This document shows positions 11,459-21,225 of a stretch of 64,000 nt of DNA, piece after piece (position 1 is the first letter of the stretch; each line of letters begins with the position of its first letter). Location of the stretch: positions 25,357,854 to 25,421,853 of the forward strand of contig CM046349.1 of the NCBI GenBank assembly GCA_025403435.1. Direction: 5' to 3'. The stretch is from Artocarpus heterophyllus (lineage: Eukaryota; Streptophyta; Magnoliopsida; Rosales; Moraceae). The position numbers and the translations under genes are program-made. The notes under the pieces were generated by a model that searched no databases, had not been told where the DNA came from, and saw only the letters and a list, made by a program, of their open reading frames with translations.

Positions 11459-13115
11459 TTTCAATCTACAATAAAGAATCATATACCAAACATAAGCAAA
11501 CATATATAATAATTTAGTAAGATAACACAATCATGTAAAATCATACAAATGTGTTTATGTGTCAAAACCTTGAAAATATCACAACCTTACAATGATAATT
11601 CCCAACTCAGAATTCAACAAGCTCCTAGGGGAGTCATGCTAAATTCAATCAGGAACACGGATCCCCTCCTGATTAATATATGCCATCCAGGACCCGTATG
11701 ATCCAGCATATACTAATAATCATTTCTTTGGCCATTAATTTTATTAACAGAGCTCTTAGGGGAGGTTAATAATAAAATTAACGTGAGTGTATAACCACCA
11801 TTTCAATATTTTATCCATGATTTATAATCACCACCTAGGGGTGTGCAACCATAAATCATACTAAAATACCTTATCCTTTCAGAGATCCAATCTGGTACAT
11901 GATAGAAATCCCTTCCTAGGGGTCGGGACCACCATGTTCTTCCTATGGACCAACGATGGAGGCCTTAGGTCCTCTCTTCGAAAACCTTCTCCCACTCAAT
12001 CTTTTGAAGTCAAGGTTTTATTTTAAAATCATGCATGAACAATTTTAATATAAGCGGCACTCCCTATTCTATATGACATGTTATCAATATACATGGTCAA
12101 TCATATTATAATGCAGACAAGCAAAGCTACAAGCAAAATAATAATAACTGTAATATTATGGTTCCACCCTAGAGAATAGAAAACTAAGATTACAAGAGAA
12201 TAATCGAGACATTTTTCGATTCTTCATCCTTGAATCCTCAAGCTGTATCCTTCTTCATGTAATATCCATCTTCAAGTCTTTAATCCCGTATGAATCGAAT
12301 ACTTCATATTTTCGGTCATATCCAAATTTAATGTTTCTCAAAATCGTCCCAAAAATAAAATTAAAACTGCACCGAAAAAATTGCACCTTTTCTAGACACC
12401 CGGCAGCTCTCGGTCGGCAGGCCGATCTGGGTGATTGGCCTGCCAGTCTTGCTTCATCGGCCTGCCAATCCATGCAGGTTCGGTCTACCGAACTGAAAGT
12501 TCGGCCTGCCGGTAGAGCACCAAAATTTTGGCCCCATTGTCGGCCTACCGGACCACACGTTCGGCCTGTCGATCTGTGACCTTCGGCCTACCGAACTGTG
12601 AGGTCCGACATGCCGACCGAGCAGAAAACCCTCAATCCAGAAAATACAATTTTAATGCAATTCATTAATTTTATTTTCAACAATTCAAAACATAAAATTA
12701 GAGACTTAGGAAATACCTGGAGGCGCCATTATCAATCTTCTAGATCCGTCTTCTAGATCTGTCTTCTCCGAATAATTATTTAATTACAAAATTCTTACAA
12801 ATTAAAAATTAAATAACAATTCCTAGATGGAGATGATAGTCCGCCATCTAATTACATGAAAAACTTAGATACACATTCTAACCTCTAAGGAACCATAACC
12901 GGTATTAATTAATTAATAAATAATTAAACATCGAGTTAATCAACTATAATTAATTAAAAAACATTCACTACATAATCCATGACAACATATATATTATATA
13001 GAAACCTAGAGTGCCATCTCTCTATAAAATTCAATTCAAGCATAGGAGAGATTAAGATCACAAAATTTATGCATATAACATGATCACAAACTTGCAAATT
13101 TATGTAAAAATCTCG
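11459..13115 (-). other. Element A untranslated leader
   Basis: About 1.66 kb between PBS and gag, the same length and order as in the young copy: GAGTGGGAGAAGG block complement near 11990, CCCCTAGG-type loops near 11625-11935, and the palindrome array at 12415-12615. No protein-coding gene is seen. Confidence 0.7.
12415..12615 (-). repeat. 22-nt periodic palindrome array, element A leader
   Basis: Nine units of the CGGC-NN-GCCG type (several with one or two changes) start at 12415, 12436, 12458, 12481, 12502, 12541, 12562, 12584 and 12606. Steps are 21-23 nt with one 39-nt step, the same layout as the young element. Spacing is kept although single units have decayed. Confidence 0.8.
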
Positions 13116-13127
13116 GCTCTGATACCA
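13116..13127 (-). other. Element A primer binding site
   Basis: GCTCTGATACCA on the plus strand is the complement of TGGTATCAGAGC, the usual plant copia site pairing with the 3' end of initiator tRNA-Met. It lies two bases from the LTR edge at 13130. Confidence 0.9.
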
Positions 13128-13129
13128 AT

Positions 13130-15144
13130 TGTTGGTAACAAAGTGCGCAGTGAAATTTTAAAATTTTTTTTCATCAGAGTAATTTCCAAAACACAAGTTT
13201 GACATGTTATATGCATAAATTAGACAGATCTTACTAACCTCAGTGTGCCGAAGAACCTCCGCAACCTGTGTAGAGAAGTAACGTTTCAAAAGAGCCTCAA
13301 CCAACTGGTCTACTTTGTTATTCTCTATCCACAACCGGAGTGAGTGTGGGCCCACACGTACAGTTCTTCCACCGGTGACTCTCCTTCCAACCAATAGAGA
13401 GAACCCAAAGCTAGTGCTCGTGATTTGTGAACAAAAGCTCTCAGGGAGTTTTCAGATGCTCACTAGAAGAGTATCACTCTTAATCTCTCAAATTGATCTG
13501 AGTAAATCATAAGACTCACTCCCTTTTTATACCTATTGGTCATGAGGTCAGTCCATATCAGATTAGGTCTCGAAAACTCGAAACAGAATCAAGTTCGGAT
13601 CAATATCTGATAAGATCCGCGTGAAAACGCATAACCTTATCTCCCGCTGATCGGCAGGTCGAACAGGCCAGTTCGGCAGGCCGACCACGTCATCCGGCAG
13701 GCAGAACTCCCGAAAAAAAATCTGCGCGAATCTTTTATTTTCCATCCGAGATTCTAAAGGATAAAGTCTTAGTTTTGATTCAAATAACCCAATAGAGAAG
13801 TTATCTGATCAAAACAAACTTTATCAAGATAATCTCTAAGAAAATAAATCAATTCACAATAATTCTACAAGTTTATCTTGATCTAATTTATCCAAAATTA
13901 AATCAACCGATAAACAGACAAGAATTATCTGATCGTGATAATTGAACAAGTTTATCTTGAACTAATTTCTTACTAAATTAATTCAACCAATAAACATACA
14001 TGAATTATTTGATTCTTACAAATTTTAAACCAATATGATAAATCCGACATAAGTCACCAATTATTGGAAAAGCACGCCGTGTCGTTATAGGATTTTGTGA
14101 GCTAGCAAAGGGGACCAAAATGGACCTATAAAATTCATGCTCATGATAATCATGAAACCCAATATCTTAGATATACATTTCAAAATTATCAACTCCAACG
14201 CTACTCCACTAAAAGCTTGGAGCTGCACTCTTGAAATTTATAGAATTACGAAGCTCGTGTAGCTAAGTCTTCATGACATATCATAGTGTATCGCATCCCC
14301 ATATGATCATCCATAATCGGCTTAAGGACAAGTTCTGTCTTACCTTCCCGATTATTTTTATCTTACATTCCATTGTCTCATCATTAGAAAACTTACCATC
14401 CAAAGATAGTATACCATTCGGTTACACCTATGTATCCAAATGGTTGAGCACTCCAATTTTTCAATTACAGGATAACGCATATAAGAGGATATCATTACTC
14501 CTAAAGAGGAGCTATGGATTCCATATCTATGAATAACAAGTCTACGCTATCAAGAGTCATGCCTCTAATGTACCGGTATGCATACCACTATAGATATGTG
14601 TGAGTCACCCATTGGTACATCAAAAGACACAAGTAGAGACAATGGGCCCACCATTCATCTCAGGATTAAGATACAATACAAATGACTGTCTAAAATAAAT
14701 CGATTTGTCAAGACGGAATTATTAATCCAAATCAATTCACTTTATGTCCCGATCCAACACATCGTCACCTATGACAACGTGCCAATGTTTCTATTCACGG
14801 AGTCCAACTCCGATGGTCAAGACAAACCATCTCCCAAAAGGGATATAGACAACATAACAATCTTTACATGAATAAAGCGCCCAACTTTATTCCCTCGATT
14901 GCAGATCATATGTTTTAGACCGTCACCTTAAGAATCGTGTCTTCCGCATAATCAGTCCATCATATGCCCAATTCTTAAGGTTTAGACTGACAGTCTCAGA
15001 CTACTATTTGCTTATCATACATTCAACAAATATGAACGTAAAGAGGACAAGATTTGGTATATATAAATGAATAAATTCTTTATTGATAAAAATGTCTCCA
15101 AAAACGTATTGCATTTTTACTCCTTAGGGCATACATGTCTAATA
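13130..15144 (-). repeat. Element A 5' LTR (LTR2)
   Basis: A 2015-bp family-1 LTR in minus orientation, starting TGTTGGTAACAAAG and ending CATGTCTAATA, where the canonical end is TAACA (one C-to-T change). The next base begins an 813-bp fragment of another LTR in the middle of its sequence, which shows that A inserted into that LTR; gttct (15145-15149) would be the right copy of the target duplication. Degraded palindrome units sit at 13652, 13674 and 13695. Confidence 0.85.
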
Positions 15145-15957
15145 GTTCTGTCTTACCTTCCCGATTATTTTTATCTTACGTTCCATTGTCTCACCATTAG
15201 AAAACTTACTATCCAAAGATAGTATACCATTCGGTTACACCTATGTATCCAAATGGTTGAGCGCTCTAATTTTTTAATTACAGGACAACGCATATAAGAG
15301 GATATCATTACTCCTAAAGAGGAGCTATGGATTCCATATCTATGAATAACAAGTCTACGCTATCAAGAGTCATGCCTCCAACGTACCGGCATGCATACCA
15401 CTATTGAGATGTGGGTGTCACCCTTTGACACATCAAAAGACACAAGTCGAGACAACGGGCCCACTATTCATCTTAGGATTAAGATACAATACAAATGATT
15501 ATCTAAAGTGAATCGATTTGCCGAGACAAAATTATTAATCCAAATCAATTCACTTTATGTCCCGATCCAACACATCGTCACCTATGACAACGTGCCAATG
15601 TTTCTATTCACGGAGTCCAACTCCAATGGTCAAGACAAACCATCTCCCAAAAGGGATATAGACAACATAACAATCTTTACATGAATAAAGCGCCCAACTT
15701 TATTCCCTCGATTGCAGATCATATGTTTTAGACCATCACCTTAAGAATCATGTCTTCTACATAATCAGTCCATCATATGCCCAATTCTTAAGGTTTAGAT
15801 TGATGGTCTCAGACTATTGTTTGCTTAACATACATTCAACAAATATGAACGTAAAGAGGACAAGATTTGGTATATATAAATGAATAAATTCTTTATTGAT
15901 AAAAATGTCTCCAAAAACGTATTACATTTTTACTCCTTAGGGCATACATGTCTAACA
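15145..15957 (-). repeat. Element B 3' LTR, right-hand fragment
   Basis: This 813-bp piece starts inside the family LTR (GTTCTGTCTTACC, matching 14333 onward) and ends with the proper TGTCTAACA followed by the PPT complement at 15958. It shares B-specific changes with the far-right LTR (TGGGTGTCACCCTTTG, GATTGATGGTCTCAG) that A and the young copy lack. It is therefore the proximal half of B's 3' LTR, split by element A. Confidence 0.85.
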
Positions 15958-15971
15958 ATCTCCCACTTGCA

Positions 15972-17529
15972 CTAAGTGAGTAAATATAACAAATTGCGCA
16001 TCCCCATAGCATCCACATGCCTCTCGAAGACTCTACCAGTAAGTGTCTTCGTAAATGGATCAGCTAAATTGTCCTCTGACGCGATCTTGCACACCGTGAC
16101 ATGCCCGCCGTCAACTAAGTCCTTTATCACATGATACTTTCGATCAATATGCTTACTCTTCTTGTGAAATCTTGGTTCCTTACCATTAGCTACCGCCGCA
16201 CTGTTATCACAGACAGTGATACTGCTTTATCCCTACTAGGAACTACCTTAAGATCCCCAAGGAACTTGCGGAGCCACACTGCTTCTTTCGAAGCATCACT
16301 AGCCGCCACATACTCGGCCTCCGTCGTTGAATCCAAAGTGCAATCTTGCTTCGTACTTCTCCAACTGATGGCACCCCCGCCCAAAGTAAACACAAACCCT
16401 GAAATCGATTTCCTAGAATCCAGACAGGATTGAAAATTTGAGTCAGTGTATCCTAAAAGAGTCAAGTCCTCACCCGAATACACAAGTATATACCCTTGAG
16501 TCCTTCTCAGGTACTTGAAAATACGCTTTACTATAGCCTAATGGTTCGGTCCTAGATCTGCCTGAAATCGACTTACAATCCTGACCGCATAGCTAATATA
16601 CGGTCGTGTGCAAAGCATGGCATACATGAAAATACCCACTGTCGAGGCATAAGGCACCTTCTTCACGTATTCTCTTTCTTCATAAGACTTTGGAGAGTCT
16701 TTCTTAGAAAGAGTAATTCCAGACCTAGATGGTTGCCCACCTTTCTTGGAATCCTGCATTGCAAACCTCCTGAGAATTTTATCTATGTAGCCGGCCTGTG
16801 ACAAAGCTATCATTTTGTTCTTCCTATCCCGAAAGATCTGGATACCAAGAACAAAATTAGCCTCACCCAAGTCCTTCATGTCAAACTGCTTGGTCAACCA
16901 TAATTTGACCGATGACAACGCTCCAACGTCATTGCCAATTAGCAAAATGTCATCTACATAGAGCAGTAGAAAAACCACTTTCTCATCCTTAATGTGTTTG
17001 TAAACACATGGTTCATCCACATTTTGTGAGAACCAAGTCTTGATCACTTGATCAAATCTTATGTTCTAAGAACGAGAAGCCTGCTTAAGTCCATAAATTG
17101 ACTTTAGCAGCTTACAAACCTTACCCTCTTGATCCGCGACCTTGAACCCGTCTGGTTGTTCCATATAAATGGACTCATCAAGATAGCCATTCAGAAAAGC
17201 CGTTTTGACATCCATCTGTCAAATCTCGTAGTTGAGAGCGGCAGCTATGGACAAGAGAATTCGGATGGACTTAAGCATGGCTGCAGGCGAAAAGGTTTCC
17301 TCATAATCGATTCCTTCCTTTTGCGTATAACCTTTAGCTACTAGTCTAGCCTTAAAGGTTTCGACCTTTCCATCTACTCCTCTTTTCCTCTTGTAGATCC
17401 ACTTACACCCTATGGGTTTTACCCCTTCGGGAAGATCCATAAGCTCCTAGACCTGATTAGTCTCCATAGACTTCATCTCTATGTTCATGGCCTCTGTCCA
17501 GAGTCTTGAATCAGCATCCTCCATAGCTT
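15972..17529 (-). pseudogene. Element B pol, C-terminal part (RT and RNase H, broken)
   Basis: Minus-strand RT and RNase H of the family-1 polyprotein, ending at a TAG (complement at 15972-15974) just before the PPT. The [13 protein letters not shown] core is readable near 16945, and the DSTTEAEY RNase H block near 16325. A deletion and stops occur around 17035-17090 and near 16190-16220. The frame stops abruptly at 17529, where the young plus-strand element begins; the integrase side resumes at 27233 on the other side of that insertion. Confidence 0.85.
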
Positions 17530-18967
17530 TGTTAGACATGTATGCTCTAAGGAGTAAAAATGTAATACGTTTTTGGAGACATTTTTATCAATAAAGAATT
17601 TATTCATTTATATATACCAAATATTGTCCTCTTTACGTTCATATTTGTTGAATGTATGATAAGCAAACAGTAGTCTGAGACTGTCAGTCTAAACCTTAAG
17701 AGTTGAGCATATGATGGGATGATTATGCGGTAGACACGACTCTTAAGGTGATGGTCTAAAATATATGATCCGCAATCGAGGGAATAAAGTTGGGCGCTTT
17801 ATTCATGTAAAGATTGTTATGTTGTCTATATCCCTTTTGGGAGATGGTTTGTCTTGGCCATCGGAGTTGGACTCCGTGAATAGAAACATTGGCGCGTTGT
17901 CATAGGTGACGATGTGTTGGATCGGGACATAAAGTGAATTGATTTGGATTAATAATTCTGTCTTGGCAAATCGATTCACTTTAGACAGTCTTTTGTATTG
18001 TATCTTAATCCTGAGATGAATAATGGGCCCGTTGTCTCGACTTGTGTCTTTTGATGTACCAATGGGTGACTCCCACATCTCTATAGTGGCATGCATGCCG
18101 GTACGTTGGAGGCATGACTCTTGATAGCGTAGACTTGTTATTCATAGATATGGAATCCATAGCTCCTCTTTAGGAGTAATGATATCCTCTTATATGCGTT
18201 GTCCTGTAATTGGAAAACTGGAGCGCTCAACCATTTGGATACATAGGTGTAACCGAATGGTATACTATCTTTGGATGGTAAGTTTTCTAATGGTGAGACA
18301 ATGGAACGTAAGATAAAAATAATCGGGAAGGTAAGACAGAACTTGTCCTTAAGCCGATTATGGATGATCATATGGGGATGCGATACACTATGATATGTCA
18401 TGGAGACTTAGCTACACGAGCTTCGTAATTCTATAAAGTTCGAGAGTGCAGCTCCAAGCTTTTAGTGGAGTAGCGTTGGAGTTGATAATTGTGAAATGTA
18501 TATCTGGGATATTGGGTTTCATAGTTATCATGAGCTTGAACTTTATAGGTCCATTTTGGTCCCCTTTGCTAGCTCACAAAATCCTGTAACGACACGGCGT
18601 GCTTTTCCAATAATTGGTGACTTATGTCAGATTTATCAGATTGGTTTAAAATTTATAAGAATCAAATAATTCATGTCTGTTTATCGGTTGAATTAATTTT
18701 GTAAGAAATTAGTTCAAGATGAACTTGTTGAATTATGGCGTTCGGATAATTCTTGTCTGTTTATCGGTTGTTTTAATTTTGGACAATTAGAACAAGATAA
18801 ACTTGTAGAATTATTTGAATTGATTTATTTTCTTAGAGATTATCTTGATAGAGTTTGTTTTGATCAGATATCTTTTCTATTGGGCTATTTGAATCAAAAC
18901 TGAGACTTTATCCTTTAGAATCTCGGGTGGAAAATAAAAGATTCGCGGAGATTTTTTCTCGGCAGTT

Positions 18968-19041
18968 CGGCCTGCCGATCAGAAAGTTCGGCCTGCCGAA
19001 CTGGCCAGTTCGGCCTGCCTATCTCACAGTTCGGCATGCCG
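18968..19041 (+). repeat. Four-unit 22-nt palindrome array in the young LTR U3
   Basis: CGGC-CT-GCCG-type units start at 18968, 18989, 19011 and 19032 (steps 21, 22, 21); the third ends CCT and the fourth is the perfect palindrome CGGCATGCCG. The array ends about 120 bp upstream of the TATA box, where LTR enhancers usually lie. The same four units recur in the 3' LTR (26632-26705). Confidence 0.9.
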
Positions 19042-19153
19042 ACCGCGACAGCTAAGATTACGCGTTTTTCACGCGTATCTTATCAGATATTGATCCGAAC
19101 TTGATTCTATTTCGATTTTTGAGACCTAATCTGATATGGACTGACCCCAAGGA

Positions 19154-19168
19154 CCAATAGGTATAAAA
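19154..19168 (+). promoter_or_regulatory. CCAAT and TATA box of the young LTR promoter
   Basis: CCAAT at 19154-19158 is directly followed by TATAAAA at 19162-19168, next to GGGAGTGAG. A start site about 30 bp downstream would give an R-U5 of roughly 370 bp. The same element in the 3' LTR lies at 26818-26832. Confidence 0.7.
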
Positions 19169-19565
19169 AGGGAGTGAGTCTAATGATTTACTCAGATCAA
19201 TTTGAGAGATTAAGAGTGATACTCTTCTAGTGAGCATCTGAAAACTCCCTGAGAGCTTTTGTTCACAAATCACGAACACTAGCTTTGGGTTCTCTCTATT
19301 GGTTGGAAGGAGAGTCACCGGTGGAAGAGCTGTACGTGTGAGCCCACACTCACTCCGGTTGTGGATAGAGAATAGCAAAGAAGACCAGTTGGTTGAGGCT
19401 CTTCTGGAACGTTACTTCTCTACACAGGTCGCGGAGGTTCTTCGGCATACTGAGGTTAGTAAGATCTGTTTAATTTATACGTATAACATGTCATACTTGT
19501 ATTTTGGAAAATACTCTGATGAAATTTTTTAAAAAAATTCCGCTGCGCACTTTGTTTCCAACAAT

Positions 19566-19577
19566 TGGTATCAGAGC
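19566..19577 (+). other. Young element primer binding site
   Basis: TGGTATCAGAGC lies two bases after the LTR end. This sequence pairs with the 3' end of initiator tRNA-Met, the primer used by most plant copia elements. Confidence 0.93.
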
Positions 19578-20078
19578 CGAGGTTTTTACATAAATTTGCA
19601 AGTTTGTGATCATGTTATATGCATAAATTTTGTGATCTTAATCTCTCCTATGCTTGAATTGAATTTTATAGAGAGATGGCACTCTAGGTTTCTATATAAT
19701 ATATATGTTGTCATGGATTATGTGGTGAATGTTTATTAATTAATTATGGTTGATTAAATTGTTGTTTAATTATTTATTAATTAATTAATACCGGTTATGG
19801 TTCCTTAGAGGTTAGAATGTGTATCTAAGTTTTTCATGTAATTAGATGGCGGACTATCATCTCCGTCTAGGAATTATTATTTAATTTTTAATTTGTAAGA
19901 ATTTTGTAATTAAATAATTATTCGGAGAAGACGGAACGAGAAGTCGGATCTTGAAGATAGATGATGGCGCCTCCAGGTATTTCCTGAGTCTCTAATTTTA
20001 TGTTTTTGAATTGTTGAAAATAAAATTGATGAATTGCATTAAAATTGTATTTTCTGGATTGAGTGTTTTCTGCTCGGT

Positions 20079-20257
20079 CGGCATGCCGGACCTCACAGTT
20101 CGGCAGGCCGAAGGTCACAGATCGGCAGGCCGGACGTACGGTCCGGCAGGCCGACAGTGGGGCAGAAATTTTGGTGCTCTGCCGGCAGGCCGAACCTTCA
20201 TGTTCGGCAGGCCGAACCACCATGATCGGCAGACCGATCATCTAGATCGGCCTGCCG
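20079..20257 (+). repeat. Eight-unit 22-nt palindrome array, young element leader
   Basis: CGGC-NN-GCCG units start at 20079, 20101, 20123, 20144, 20183, 20205, 20227 and 20248. Steps are 22, 22, 21, 39, 22, 22, 21, so it is two blocks of four. Most units read CGGCAGGCCG with flanking T..A that extend the palindrome; the linkers differ. The first unit is the perfect CGGCATGCCG. It is a GC-rich, CpG-rich island in an AT-rich element. Confidence 0.93.
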
Positions 20258-20696
20258 ACAGAGAGCATCCAGGTGTCCAGAAAAGGTGCAATTTTTGGTG
20301 CAGTTTTAATTTTATTTTTGGGACGATTCTGAGAAACATTAAATTTGGATATGACCGGAAATATGAAGTGTTCGATTCATACGGGATTGAGGACTTGAAG
20401 ATGGATATTACATGAAGAAGGATACAGCTTGAGGATTCAAGGTTGAAGAATCGATAAATGTCTCGATTATTCTCTTGTAATCTTAGTTTTTCTATTCTCT
20501 AGGGTGGAACCATAATATTACGGTTATTATTATTATGCTTGTAGCTTTGCTTGATTGCTTTGCTTGTCTGCATTATAATATGATTTACCATGTATATTGA
20601 TAACATGTCATATAGAATAGGGAGTGCCGCTCATATTAAAATTATTCATGCATAATTTTAAAATAAAACCTTGATTTCAAAAGATTGAGTGGGAGA

Positions 20697-21074
20697 AGGT
20701 TTTCGAAGAGAGAACCTAAGGCCTCCATCGTTGGTCCATAGGAAGAACATGATGGTCCCAACCCCTAGGAAGGGATTTCTATTATGTACCAGATTGGATC
20801 TCTAAAAGGATAAGGTATTTTAGTATGATTTATGGTTGCACACCCCTAGGTGGTGATTATAAATCATGGATAAAATATTGAAACGGTGGTTATACACTCA
20901 CGTTAATTTTATTATTAACCTCCCCTAGGAGCTCTGTTAATAAAATTAATGGCCAAAGAAACGATTATTAGTATATGCTGGATCATACGGGTCCTGGATG
21001 GCATATATTAATCAGGAGGGGATCCGTGTTCCTGATTGAATTTGGCATGACTCCCCTAGGAGCTTGTCGAATTC
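20697..21074 (+). other. Chain of stem-loops with recurring CCCCTAGG loops
   Basis: Inverted repeats by eye: 20697-20717; 20747-20787 (ACATGAT/ATTATGT and GGTCCC/GGGATT with G-U pairs); 20825-20867 (ATGATTTAT/ATAAATCAT); 20903-20949 (14 bp with a 3-nt bulge); 20967-21012 (ATTAGTATATGC/GCATATATTAAT, one mismatch); 21010-21037 (AATCAGGA/TCCTGATT, perfect); 21038-21074. Four of them carry CCCCTAGG at or near the loop (20762, 20843, 20922, 21053) although their stems are unrelated. Likely an RNA structure in the genomic transcript; function unknown. Confidence 0.65.
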
Positions 21075-21225
21075 TGAGTTGGGAATTATCGTTGTAAGGT
21101 TGTGATATTTTCAAGGTTTTGACACATAAACACATTTGTATGATTTTACATGATTGTGTTATCTTACTAAATTATTAAATATGTTTGCTTATGTTTGGTA
21201 TATGATTCTTTATTGTAGATTGAAA

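Larger units (their letters stand above)
17530..19563 (+). repeat. Young element 5' LTR
   Basis: 2034 bp, TGTTAGAC..TTTCCAACA. It contains a palindrome array (18968-19041), a CCAAT box and TATA box (19154-19168), and by inference R/U5 from about 19195 to the end. Two antisense open frames (17803-18096 and 18138-18401) are shared with the other LTR and are not considered genes. Confidence 0.95.
19578..21225 (+). other. Young element long structured leader
   Basis: About 1.65 kb of untranslated sequence between the PBS and gag. It holds an eight-unit palindrome array (20079-20257), a conserved GAGTGGGAGAAGGT block (20687-20700) and a chain of stem-loops (20697-21074). Just before the gag ATG there is TTTATTGTAG, which looks like a 3' splice site, so a leader intron is possible. 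Short frames inside it are not supported as genes. Confidence 0.75.

Noticed and set aside
20079..20257. CRISPR array
   Set aside because: The units are ten-base palindromes at 22-nt steps in a plant retrotransposon leader; repeat length, spacer length and context do not fit.
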